Assembly (NCBI RefSeq): GCF_028771845.1
Contig: NZ_CP118270.1
Span: 6,014,001-6,078,000 of the forward strand
DNA from: Paenibacillus marchantiae
GTDB taxonomy: Bacteria; Bacillota; Bacilli; Paenibacillales; Paenibacillaceae
DNA: 64,000 nucleotides
Reading direction: 5' to 3'
Shown here: positions 9,630 to 17,435 of the stretch, piece after piece
Numbering within the stretch: position 1 is the first letter of the stretch
Layout of the letters: every line of letters starts with the position of its first letter
The notes under the pieces: generated by a model
The model's input: only the letters and a program-made list of their open reading frames with translations
Told to the model about the DNA's origin: nothing
The model's database searches: none
Made by a program: the position numbers and the translations under genes

Positions 9630-10189
9630 GCCTGTTCCCCCCGGTTCTGAATGATCTTGACTTCGTCCTGTCCGTCCGTTTCTATCAATGCAACCTCGAT
9701 CTCCTCTGATTTAGAAGTCGGCACATTCTTGCCGATAAAATCAGGTCGAATCGGAAGTTCCCGGTGTCCGCGATCTGCGAGAACCGCCAGCTGAATGTTC
9801 TGTGGTCTTCCACAATCCATCAGGGCATCCATCGCTGCGCGAATCGTACGTCCGGTATAGAGCACATCATCGAACAAAATCACTTTTTTGTTATGAATTG
9901 AAAGTGATTCAGGTGTCATCGTCAACAGTTCCTTGCGATTCGCTTTATTCTCTTCCAAGCGATCATCGCGATAAGGGGTCACATCGAGTTCTCCCCAAGG
10001 GATCGGTGTACCTTCGATTTCTTCAATCTTGGCGGCGATCCGTTCTGCGAGGTATACACCCCGTGTTCGAATTCCGATAAGTACACAACCCTCAATACCT
10101 TTGTTTTTTTCCAAAATCTCATGGGCAATCCGTGTTAATGCGCGGCGGATCGCGGTTTCATCCATAATGACATGTGTCTCTGTGCTCAT
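9626..10189 (-). CDS. pyrR: bifunctional pyr operon attenuation regulator / uracil phosphoribosyltransferase
   Basis: PyrR senses UMP/UTP against PRPP. With UMP bound it grips a stem-loop in the pyr leader RNA and so favours the terminator; it also has weak uracil phosphoribosyltransferase activity. The 187-residue protein carries the PRPP loop VILFDDVLYTGRTIRAAMDAL (in family position near residue 105) and the basic RNA-facing segment DDRLEENKANRK. AGGAGG lies 8 bases before the ATG. It is the first gene of the operon, directly behind its own target leader. Confidence 0.97.
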   Translation of the reverse strand: MSTETHVIMDETAIRRALTRIAHEILEKNKGIEGCVLIGIRTRGVYLAERIAAKIEEIEGTPIPWGELDVTPYRDDRLEENKANRKELLTMTPESLSIHNKKVILFDDVLYTGRTIRAAMDALMDCGRPQNIQLAVLADRGHRELPIRPDFIGKNVPTSKSEEIEVALIETDGQDEVKIIQNRGEQA

Positions 10190-10244
10190 GCGTTCAGCCT
10201 CCTCAGGATTTACCTTTCAGATCATGGCCCCGTGACGAGGAGAA

Positions 10245-10283
10245 CAAAAAAGACTCCTTGCCGTGTTCATTGGCAAGGAGTCT
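10245..10283 (-). terminator. pyr leader attenuator terminator
   Basis: A perfect 12-bp stem (AGACTCCTTGCC with GGCAAGGAGTCT) around a 9-nt loop is followed by six T on the minus strand, about 60 bp before pyrR. It is the terminator controlled by PyrR. Confidence 0.92.
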
Positions 10284-10370
10284 CCGAACTTCAGACCGCT
10301 CTGAAGAAAGTTTACTCTCGGGATGCATCGCTTGATTTGCCGCAGCAAAAAACGATGTATCGTTCACGTT

Positions 10371-10402
10371 ACCTTGCCAGTCTCACGGGACTGATTTAAA
10401 GG
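10371..10402 (-). promoter_or_regulatory. PyrR-binding loop (anti-antiterminator) of the pyr leader
   Basis: The minus-strand RNA reads CCTTTAAATCAGTCC then CGTGAGACTGGCAAGGT. CAGTCC pairs with GGCTG-like GACTGG across a CGTGAGA loop, which matches the conserved PyrR target of Bacillus pyr leaders. PyrR-UMP binding here should free the terminator at 10245-10283. The sequence between the two would form the competing antiterminator. Only this one copy was found in the operon. Confidence 0.88.
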
Positions 10403-10473
10403 TGCTATTCATGTCGTTCATATTGCAGGACCTCACAGGGTTCTGTACTCAATATGTCCGTTTGTCTTCATGA

Positions 10474-10502
10474 ATTATGACAGAAAGACAACCCTCTGTC
10501 AA
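10474..10502 (-). promoter_or_regulatory. sigma-A promoter of the pyr operon
   Basis: TTGACA, 17-bp spacer, CATAAT on the minus strand (6/6 and 5/6 to consensus). Transcription would start near 10467 and give a ~280-nt leader containing the PyrR loop and terminator. Confidence 0.85.
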
Positions 10503-10829
10503 CACCTCAACATCACAGGCGAAATTCCTCTACTGTATTCCCTTAGAATCAGCAGTTCGGCTGAAAAACATCCAAACACATCACATTTCATTCGTTATTC
10601 ATAATTATACAATAATTCTGTATATTTATCCATAGGCAATTGCGGAGAATCTTACAGCCAAAATAATCCTCTGACTATACTCAACGTTGGGACAGAGTCT
10701 AATTTTAGAGTTCAACGTCCAGAAACACGGAATACATGAAGGCTCTGCATTAGTACCCAGCGAAATGGGTAAAGTTTATAAACATGAAACAATTCATAGA
10801 TGCTTCAATAAAGCCGATATACATAAGGA
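10503..10829. other. intergenic region between the divergent pyr operon and yhgE-like gene
   Basis: AT-rich stretch without a supported gene. It holds a second possible plus-strand promoter, TTACAG-18-TATACT at 10652-10681, and a loose pair of TCAACGT direct repeats near 10681 and 10713. Confidence 0.4.
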
Positions 10830-10858
10830 TTTACAAATACGCGACATAGAAATAAGAT
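10830..10858 (+). promoter_or_regulatory. candidate sigma-A promoter of the yhgE-like gene
   Basis: TTTACA, 17-bp spacer, TAAGAT. It would give a leader of about 28 nt. Match is moderate; the alternative at 10652-10681 cannot be excluded. Confidence 0.45.
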
Positions 10859-10892
10859 AAGACCTACATTTATTTACATTTAGGAGGAAGTT

Positions 10893-13568
10893 ATGCGTCA
10901 CATTTGGCAAGTTTACAAAACAGACTGGTTGCATATTTTGAAGGTTCCCACAGGTATTTTTCTAATTGTGGCTATTATTTTACTACCCGGGGTGTATGAC
11001 TGGGTCAACGTGAAGTCCGTATGGGACCCATACAGCAACACCCAAGGGATCAAAATTGCGGTGACAACCGAGGACAAGGGTGCAACTGTTGCAGGAACTA
11101 ATGTCAATATTGGAGACGAACTGGTGTCCAGCCTGAAACAGAACGAAAAGCTGGGATGGACTTTTGTGGGCCAGGCTGAGGCTGATCGTGGTGTGCAAAC
11201 AGGAGAGTATTATGCAAGCCTGCTCATTCCTGGGGACTTTTCAACCAAAATTACAGGTATCGTTGACGGGAAGCTGGAGCGCCCAGAGGTAATCTATACC
11301 GTTAATGAGAAGGTTAATGCCATCGCTCCAAAAATCACGGGTTCCGGTGTATCTGCGATAACAACACAAATCAATGAAAATTTCACTGAAGCCGTCAGTC
11401 AGGCTGTTCTAACCAAATTGAAGGAAGCCGGAGTTGAGATCAATGCCCAGCTTCCAACTTTGCGCAAGATGGAGAATGGCATATTCACGCTGGAGAAAAA
11501 TCTTCCGGATATACAAGCTGCAGGTCAAAAGGTACTGGAAGTAGAAAAAGCCATGCCTGGTATCGTAAAAGATGCTCAAAAGATCGTCGAGATCGAAAAA
11601 AAACTGCCTGAAATCAATGAAGCCGCACAGTATGTGCTCAAGGTGCAGGAGTATTGGCCACAAATTAATGATGCAGCATCCGAGGTGTTGGCTATTCAGG
11701 AGCGTATTCCCGATATTCAAAAAGCCGTAGAACGTATTCAAGAAGTGGATGCAAACTTTGGTCAGGTATCAGGTGTCATCCAAACAGCCCTGGATAAAAC
11801 CGACAAGGCTCTGTCTATCGTAACGGCCGCAGAGCAAGATCTGGATAAAGTATCCCAAATCGCTGGTAACGGGATTGAGCTGGCCGAAGGCTTAAATCAC
11901 TTTGTGGATTCCAGTGAAGAAGCATTTCAGGCTATAGGCCCGGCGATTCGGCAAAACCTGCTGCTGGTGCAGCAAATATCAAACGCTGCATCAGACGTAT
12001 TTGGGCAATTGCAGAATACAGATCTTAATAACCTGCCGACAGCAGAAGATCTGGACCGGATCGCTGCCCGTTTGGGGATTGCAGTAAGACTCGTCGACAG
12101 TATGGCAGAACTACTGGGCAAAATCGACAACTTACTTCCAAGCCATCCACTTGCTAATAAAATTTCGCAGCTGAACACCATTTCAGATAAACTTCAGCTG
12201 CAAATCCGCCTGACAGGGATTATCAGTGATGCTCTGCGTCGTAATACAACTCCGCCCGCAGACGTCATCGCCCAGTTAAATGCTCTCTCCAAGGACATTA
12301 GCAGCGGCATTGGCAATATCATGAACACCTACGAGAGCGAAATATCGCCGGCTCTTGCGGCTGGTGCGGATAAGCTGAGGTCTATCCTTTCCACTTCAGC
12401 AGATACACTACAGGGAGCAAGAGATCGAATTCCGGATATCGCGGACATTCTTGCGTCAGCCAAAGAAGGGATTACGTTTGGGCAGACTGAATTGACAAAA
12501 ATCCAGAGCGAACTGCCTCAAATACAATCTAAGATTCATGAGATATCGGAGACACTCGCGAATAAAAGTGAAGGCTTCATCCAAGCTTTGAACACAGTAT
12601 CTTCATTAATTCGAAACGATCTGCCCAAGCTGGGCACCAAGCTGAATGAAGCGGCTAATTTTGTTCGGAACGATCTGCCCAATGCCGAGAAACAGATAGG
12701 CAAGGCATCCGATTTTGTACAGAACCAGCTTCCGGAGGTCGAACAAGGAGTACATCGTGTTGCTACGCTTGTACGTGATGATTTGCCAGCATTGGAAAGT
12801 GCCATCAGCAAGGCAGCAGACAAACTTAGAGAAGTCGAAGGTAATAACCAGTTTGCCGAGCTCGCCAAGCTTTTGCGCGGCGACATTGAAGAAGAGAGTG
12901 CTTTCCTAGCAAGTCCGGTGAAAATCAAGGAACAACAGCTTTACCCGATTCCGAATTACGGATCAGCCATGTCACCATTTTATGGCGTGCTGTCCTTGTG
13001 GGTCGGCTCAACGCTACTGATTTCCCTGCTTCGTGCCGAAGCTGAGAATCCAGAAGGCAAGTTCCGGGGATACGAGTTGTATCTTGGACGTCTTGCCACT
13101 TTTCTGACTATTGGATTGCTTCAAGCGATCTGTGTCAGCCTGGGAGATATATTGATCCTCGGCACCTATGTCGCAGATAAAGTGTGGTTTGTCTTGTTTG
13201 CCATGCTGGTGAGTGCCGTATTTGTTACCATAACGTACACCCTGCTGTCCGTTTTTGGGAATATCGGAAAAGGGATCGCGATCATCTTCATGGTGTTTCA
13301 GTTCTCCAGCTCCGGCGGTACGTTTCCAATCAGCATGACATCGCCCTTTTTCCAGGCATTGAATCCGTTCATGCCCTTCACGTATGCGATTAGTCTACTG
13401 CGTGAGTCGGTCGGCGGCATCTTGTGGTCGACTGCCATCAAGGATATTCTGTGGTTGTGCATGTTCATCGCGCTGAGTCTCATCGTTGCTCTCGCTTTGA
13501 AACGTCCACTCAGCAGTCTCACCAAACGTTCAGCCGAGAATGCCAAGAAGACCAAAATCATTGCTTAA
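10893..13568 (+). CDS. YhgE/Pip-family membrane protein with LP-repeat ectodomain
   Basis: An 891-residue protein of the YhgE/Pip (phage infection protein, ABC-2-like) family. One membrane segment lies near residues 17-40 (PTGIFLIVAIILLPGVYDW). A ~640-residue extracytoplasmic part follows, then about five or six membrane segments from ~residue 690 to the end (GVLSLWVGSTLLISLL, FPISMTSPFFQALNPFMPFT). Relatives include phage-infection proteins and T7SS-linked EsaA/YueB; the actual function is not established. The ectodomain has five exact 17-residue repeats (201-285, each with an LP/MP/WP/IP pair) and four 18-residue repeats (574-645, DLP/QLP). AGGAGG stands 7 bases before the ATG. It is transcribed alone, divergently from pyr, and ends at a terminator. 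Confidence 0.88.
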   Translation: MRHIWQVYKTDWLHILKVPTGIFLIVAIILLPGVYDWVNVKSVWDPYSNTQGIKIAVTTEDKGATVAGTNVNIGDELVSSLKQNEKLGWTFVGQAEADRGVQTGEYYASLLIPGDFSTKITGIVDGKLERPEVIYTVNEKVNAIAPKITGSGVSAITTQINENFTEAVSQAVLTKLKEAGVEINAQLPTLRKMENGIFTLEKNLPDIQAAGQKVLEVEKAMPGIVKDAQKIVEIEKKLPEINEAAQYVLKVQEYWPQINDAASEVLAIQERIPDIQKAVERIQEVDANFGQVSGVIQTALDKTDKALSIVTAAEQDLDKVSQIAGNGIELAEGLNHFVDSSEEAFQAIGPAIRQNLLLVQQISNAASDVFGQLQNTDLNNLPTAEDLDRIAARLGIAVRLVDSMAELLGKIDNLLPSHPLANKISQLNTISDKLQLQIRLTGIISDALRRNTTPPADVIAQLNALSKDISSGIGNIMNTYESEISPALAAGADKLRSILSTSADTLQGARDRIPDIADILASAKEGITFGQTELTKIQSELPQIQSKIHEISETLANKSEGFIQALNTVSSLIRNDLPKLGTKLNEAANFVRNDLPNAEKQIGKASDFVQNQLPEVEQGVHRVATLVRDDLPALESAISKAADKLREVEGNNQFAELAKLLRGDIEEESAFLASPVKIKEQQLYPIPNYGSAMSPFYGVLSLWVGSTLLISLLRAEAENPEGKFRGYELYLGRLATFLTIGLLQAICVSLGDILILGTYVADKVWFVLFAMLVSAVFVTITYTLLSVFGNIGKGIAIIFMVFQFSSSGGTFPISMTSPFFQALNPFMPFTYAISLLRESVGGILWSTAIKDILWLCMFIALSLIVALALKRPLSSLTKRSAENAKKTKIIA

Positions 13569-13579
13569 AATCGTCCGTG

Positions 13580-13617
13580 AGACCCTCTGCGTAATCAACG
13601 CAGTGGGTCTTTTGTTT
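13580..13617 (+). terminator. terminator of the yhgE-like gene
   Basis: AGACCC/GGGTCT and CTGCG/CGCAG stems around a 7-nt loop, followed by TTTTGTTT, 11 bp after the stop codon. Confidence 0.85.
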
Positions 13618-13654
13618 ATCCCAACATGCACATATCGAATGAATCATACCAAAC

Positions 13655-13694
13655 AAGACAAGGCCATTGGATTTAAAGTCCAATGGTCTTGTCT
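13655..13694 (-). terminator. inverted repeat between convergent operons, probable terminator of the pentose-lipid operon
   Basis: AGACAAGGCCATTGGA pairs with TCCAATGGTCTTGTCT (one mismatch) around a 7-nt loop. The T-tract is weak on both sides (TTGTTTGG on the minus strand). The location, 27 bp after the stop of the minus-strand gene, supports a terminator. Confidence 0.65.
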
Positions 13695-13721
13695 CATTAT
13701 AAAGATAATTAAAATCTCTGA

Positions 13722-15023
13722 TTATTTCACTGTACGTTCCTGTTCCAACTGATCATAGGACTGCTTAATGGTTGTTAAAGTTTCTACATGACGGTAGATG
13801 TTGTTCCCTGCGGTGACGAGAATACATATCATGATCAAGCCTATTAGCACTTTTTTACCCAGCCCCTGACGAAGACCGATGACGAAGCCCCCACCGAGGA
13901 GGAAAAACGCAAACAGATAGTGTCCTGCATACAGGTACATATCGTATTGAAATACCGCCAGCCCGAAACCAACAACGATATGAAGTAAAAAGGCAAACAG
14001 AATGTATGACACAAGAGTCCACACTTCCCGTTCACGGATGCCTTTGATAAACCCAGTGAGCGCCAGCAACAGGATAAATATACCCGTAAGCTGAACATAG
14101 ATCGGATTGGAACGGGTCAAATCTGTTACAAACGCGACCATACCCGGGTCCAGCAAATGTACTTTCGGTGACAGCATCGGATTAATCGTTAGCAAACTTA
14201 GAGCTTTCCAATGAGCTGCGAACTGGAATGGAGTGGCATAGCTTGTTCCCCCATTTTGAATGCCAAGCAGCCAGTTACTGACCCAACTGCGACCGCCAAA
14301 CGCGATGTATTGGATTCCTGTCAATACTACGATGAAGGCAACGGCCAGTGCCATAATCCCGATATACTTTTTCCAACCAGACTTGTTACGCCACGTACGC
14401 AAATTGAAAAACATGGCTGCCGCAAATGGTACAATGTTGGTCGACGTCAGTCCGAAGTTGATGGATGCCAGCAGCGCATTCGGGATGTAACGGACATCTT
14501 TCCGTTCACGGGTGTATTGCATATACAGCACAGAGAACAGGATAACAAACTGTACGTACGGATACGAATCCGGAATCAACGCGGTAAACATCAGATAGGA
14601 GCTGAAACCGAACAATAAAGCGAAAAGTAACGGTGTGGTGATTTGTTTATCTTTTTGATTTAAAAACAGAAACACCAGCACAACCGAACCCGCATTCACA
14701 AGGGACTGCAGGACAAGAAAGAACCAATTCCCGCCCAGCAATTGAGCACCTGCTTCAAGCGTGACCGCTAGAAATGAAATTAACGGATGAATAACCGAAG
14801 AACTGTTGCTTCCGTAATACATGGAAGGATCGAAGTTAAATAAATTAAGTGGAAACTGCGTCGTACTAAATGGCGTGTATGACCCAAGTAGCTCTGCGTG
14901 ATTCGCAATGTACGTCACGTAAGGTCCATTCATGAGAGCGTAAAAAAGAGCAAAACCCGCAAACAGGCCAAATGCCGTCCAATTGGTCCTGCGATTATAA
15001 AATAAGTAGTCCAAAAATTTCAT
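13722..15023 (-). CDS. polytopic membrane protein, possible GT-C-fold pentosyltransferase
   Basis: A 433-residue integral membrane protein with about 10-11 hydrophobic segments. I do not recognise a named family with certainty; it resembles uncharacterised polytopic proteins of the GT-C glycosyltransferase type. The first outside loop (~residues 35-75) is polar and contains FNFDPSMYYG, and a second loop has IPDSYPY; GT-C enzymes place catalytic acids in such loops. It is the last gene of an operon whose other members look like makers and flippers of a lipid-linked pentose, so a transferase using that lipid as donor is the simplest reading. The acceptor is unknown. It ends at the inverted repeat 13655-13694. 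Confidence 0.6.
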   Translation of the reverse strand: MKFLDYLFYNRRTNWTAFGLFAGFALFYALMNGPYVTYIANHAELLGSYTPFSTTQFPLNLFNFDPSMYYGSNSSSVIHPLISFLAVTLEAGAQLLGGNWFFLVLQSLVNAGSVVLVFLFLNQKDKQITTPLLFALLFGFSSYLMFTALIPDSYPYVQFVILFSVLYMQYTRERKDVRYIPNALLASINFGLTSTNIVPFAAAMFFNLRTWRNKSGWKKYIGIMALAVAFIVVLTGIQYIAFGGRSWVSNWLLGIQNGGTSYATPFQFAAHWKALSLLTINPMLSPKVHLLDPGMVAFVTDLTRSNPIYVQLTGIFILLLALTGFIKGIREREVWTLVSYILFAFLLHIVVGFGLAVFQYDMYLYAGHYLFAFFLLGGGFVIGLRQGLGKKVLIGLIMICILVTAGNNIYRHVETLTTIKQSYDQLEQERTVK

Positions 15024-15047
15024 GCATTCACATCCAGTTTCATTATT

Positions 15048-15368
15048 CTAGAAAACCAATAAACACAACCCGCCCATAATACAAGTGACACCGATCCAGC
15101 GCAAAGGACCCACTGCTTCCTTAAAGGCAAACCGCGCTATAATGAGCGTCCACACATACGTTAACGCATTGGCTGGCAGCACAACAGTTAAGGGAAGAAA
15201 TTTCAACAATACAATGTTCAGCAGCGCACCTGTACCATAGAATCCTAGCCCCATTAAAACATGCAGCTTTTTGCGGCTGGTAGCGTAGGCTTTCAAACCC
15301 GCTCCCCCCATCGCTCCACACAGGGTCATTGCAATTAATACAGCAATCATCCAGCTATCGATCAACAC
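15048..15368 (-). CDS. small EamA/SMR-type membrane protein, second half-transporter (ArnF-like)
   Basis: 106 residues, four predicted helices (MIAVLIAMTLCGAMGGAGL, LMGLGFYGTGALLNIVLL, VVLPANALTYVWTLIIA, WIGVTCIMGGLCLLVF). Size and topology match SMR/EamA half-transporters such as ArnE and ArnF, which together flip undecaprenyl-phosphate-aminoarabinose. It starts with GTG, overlapping the previous gene by 14 bp. Pairing of two dissimilar small proteins supports a heterodimer. Function as a lipid-sugar flippase is inference from the operon. Confidence 0.68.
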   Translation of the reverse strand: MLIDSWMIAVLIAMTLCGAMGGAGLKAYATSRKKLHVLMGLGFYGTGALLNIVLLKFLPLTVVLPANALTYVWTLIIARFAFKEAVGPLRWIGVTCIMGGLCLLVF

Positions 15369-15684
15369 TGGTCAACGTCACCCCAATTCCAAGCAGCACA
15401 ACAGCGGCCAACTTCTGCACCGTAATTTCTTCTCCTAGCAAAAAGTATCCATAGATCAGCGCAAACACATAGCTTGCACACATCAAAGGATAGGCCACAG
15501 ACAGCTTTTCCAAAGCAAAAGCCTTGATCATCAAAATGGCACCCAGCCCATAACAGAGAAAGCCGATGCCCAGATAGATCCACTCGGTCAGCCCCCACTT
15601 CCAGAACAATTGGCCTGTCGCTGTAAGAAAAGCGGAGACCAGCATCAACAGCTTGCCTGTATGGCGCCCTTTTATCTCCCCCAC
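15355..15684 (-). CDS. small EamA/SMR-type membrane protein, first half-transporter (ArnE-like)
   Basis: 109 residues with four predicted helices. The pattern GQLFWKWGL in helix 1, FALEKLSVAYPLMCASYVF in helices 2-3 and the final LGIGVTLTS resemble ArnE-type EamA proteins. The start is GTG at 15684 with GGAGG seven bases before it; the gene overlaps the HAD gene end by 13 bp and the next SMR gene by 14 bp. Such tight overlap suggests matched synthesis of the two halves. Probable role: moving a polyprenyl-phosphate-linked sugar across the membrane. Confidence 0.72.
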   Translation of the reverse strand: MGEIKGRHTGKLLMLVSAFLTATGQLFWKWGLTEWIYLGIGFLCYGLGAILMIKAFALEKLSVAYPLMCASYVFALIYGYFLLGEEITVQKLAAVVLLGIGVTLTSVDR

Positions 15685-16304
15685 GACAATGCCTCCATCT
15701 CTGGCACGCGCTTGTTAATAAAGTATCGCTGACTCACCAACTGCATCACTGGAAGATCGGATAAGGAGTCGGAGTAGGAGCAGGATTGATCATAATCAAT
15801 CACCATCTTTTTCTCATCCAGATAGGCCTGAATTCGACGAACCTTCTCATCCCCTTTGCAATTGCTGCCATCAATCCTACAGGTATAGCCATTCGAGTGA
15901 CGAACCAGATCGGTACCAATGACATGATCCACCCAGGGAAAGTTTTTAAAATATTTCATATAGGCATGCGGAGATGCGGTCACCAGCAATACATGATAGC
16001 CTGCTTCCTTACGGTGCTGCATCTCTACACTTGCCTCCGCAAAAATGGCAGTACGCAATCGTGTATCAAAAAAATGCTCCAGATCATTTTCGGACATGCG
16101 TTCAATGCTTTTGAAATAGGAACGTTTGACACGCTCAACCGTCATCAGACCTGCCTTGAACAGCGCGGTATGAAATGCAATTACAGGCAATCTCCATACC
16201 TGCCATGGGTAACGGCGAACGCCGTAATGTACAAACTGAAACATGGAATCTCTGCGTATAATCGTTTTATCAATATCAAAGATGGCGATTTTCGTGCTTT
16301 TCAC
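15672..16304 (-). CDS. HAD-superfamily phosphatase (subfamily IB, SerB-like)
   Basis: 210 residues with all HAD motifs: DIDKT (nucleophile Asp10, acid Asp12), LLVTASP for motif II, the Lys in NCKGDEK, and the metal-binding YSDSLSDLPVM. The 80-residue helical cap after motif I is typical of the IB group that dephosphorylates small or lipid-linked phosphates. It starts with GTG behind GAGGGGATC. It lies between a phosphoribosyl-polyprenyl-synthase-like UbiA gene and two flippase-like genes, so removal of the 5-phosphate from polyprenyl-phosphoryl-phosphoribose is the likely job. Soluble; no membrane helix. Confidence 0.85.
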   Translation of the reverse strand: MKSTKIAIFDIDKTIIRRDSMFQFVHYGVRRYPWQVWRLPVIAFHTALFKAGLMTVERVKRSYFKSIERMSENDLEHFFDTRLRTAIFAEASVEMQHRKEAGYHVLLVTASPHAYMKYFKNFPWVDHVIGTDLVRHSNGYTCRIDGSNCKGDEKVRRIQAYLDEKKMVIDYDQSCSYSDSLSDLPVMQLVSQRYFINKRVPEMEALSWGR

Positions 16305-16336
16305 CCAGATCCCCTCTACCTTCCAGACTCAAACTT

Positions 16337-17251
16337 TTATTCAAAAATAGCAAAAATCGAAATAACACTTATGACATACAAAATGACCGTGATCAAGATG
16401 GGCTTGTCCTCAAATAGAACTCGATCTGGGGAACCACCTTGGTTCTTCATATGAATCAGATACAGATAGCGGAACATGCCGTATATAACCAAAGGAATCG
16501 TCCACATTAAATGAATGGTACGATCGGATGTGAACGTAAAGAGCGAATAGCTAATAATGGTCGCCGTTGTGACAATGGTATTGAACTGATCCAATAACGT
16601 AATTGAATAGTTATCTAACACTTTACGGTGTGAGCCGGTATTTCCCTCAAGCAGGGTGAGTTCATTCCTCCGTTTGCCGATAGCCAGGAACAGGGACAGC
16701 AGCATCGTACAGATGAGGAACCACGGCGTAAATGGCACATGGATCAGGACACCGCCTGCAATCGCACGAAGCACAAATCCAGCCGCAATGGTCATCATAT
16801 CCAAAATAACGAGATGTTTGAGTACAAATGAGTACGACACATTCAATAGGAAATAAACAATACATAATACTCCGAATAATGGGTTCATCACGAAGGCTGT
16901 CCCGACGGAAAGAATTAATAACAGAATTCCGAACAACAAGGCGTGAGCAGGGTTGACCTGTCCAGAAGCAAGGGGACGGAACATCTTCACCGGATGCTGA
17001 CGATCTCTGTCGCGATCTACATAATCGTTTAAAATATAAACGCAGCCTGCAACAAGGCTAAATAAAATAAAACCTAGCAAAGTCGATAGAATGGTCTCCG
17101 TCCGAATTTCCTCAAAAGAAAAAAGCAGCGCGGCAAACAACAGCAAATTTTTGGTCCATTGTTTTGGTCTCAATAGTTTAAGCAATCCTGAAACGGTATT
17201 GCCTGTCCCTGCAGCAGGTGTGGACACGGTATTGGTACGTGATGATAACAA
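16337..17251 (-). CDS. UbiA-family prenyltransferase, polyprenyl-phosphate phosphoribosyltransferase (DPPR synthase) type
   Basis: 304 residues, about eight or nine membrane helices. The first Asp-rich motif is LNDYVDRDRDRQHP followed by VKMFRPLASG (residues 74-97), and the second region is SFVLKHLVILD (to Asp151) then RAIAGGV. These are the forms I recall from mycobacterial DPPR synthase (Rv3806c), which puts 5-phosphoribose from PRPP on decaprenyl phosphate, rather than those of heme or menaquinone UbiA enzymes. The start is TTG at 17251 with GGGAG nine bases before; an out-of-frame ATG at 17258 opens only a 26-codon frame. First gene of a five-gene operon with its own promoter. Confidence 0.82.
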   Translation of the reverse strand: MLSSRTNTVSTPAAGTGNTVSGLLKLLRPKQWTKNLLLFAALLFSFEEIRTETILSTLLGFILFSLVAGCVYILNDYVDRDRDRQHPVKMFRPLASGQVNPAHALLFGILLLILSVGTAFVMNPLFGVLCIVYFLLNVSYSFVLKHLVILDMMTIAAGFVLRAIAGGVLIHVPFTPWFLICTMLLSLFLAIGKRRNELTLLEGNTGSHRKVLDNYSITLLDQFNTIVTTATIISYSLFTFTSDRTIHLMWTIPLVIYGMFRYLYLIHMKNQGGSPDRVLFEDKPILITVILYVISVISIFAIFE

Positions 17252-17308
17252 TTTCCATAACTCCCTTCAAAAGCAACTTCTGACTTATATAAATAACGTA
17301 AAGATCTA

Positions 17309-17337
17309 ATCATATGTTGCTTGTATAATTTTGTAAA
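17309..17337 (-). promoter_or_regulatory. sigma-A promoter of the pentose-lipid operon
   Basis: TTTACA, 17-bp spacer, TATGAT on the minus strand (5/6 and 5/6). The start of transcription would be about 50 nt before the TTG start of the UbiA gene. Confidence 0.7.
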
Positions 17338-17370
17338 GGGATTACAGGAAGAATTTATATTTTTTTGCAT

Positions 17371-17395
17371 AAAAAAAGAGACCGTTTCCGGTCTC
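17371..17395 (-). terminator. terminator of the aminotransferase gene
   Basis: GAGACCG/CGGTCTC stem with a GAAA tetraloop on the minus strand, then seven T. It separates the aminotransferase from the UbiA operon. Confidence 0.93.
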
Positions 17396-17435
17396 TTCTT
17401 TCTTTACATTACATCATTATGATTATGTGAATTAA

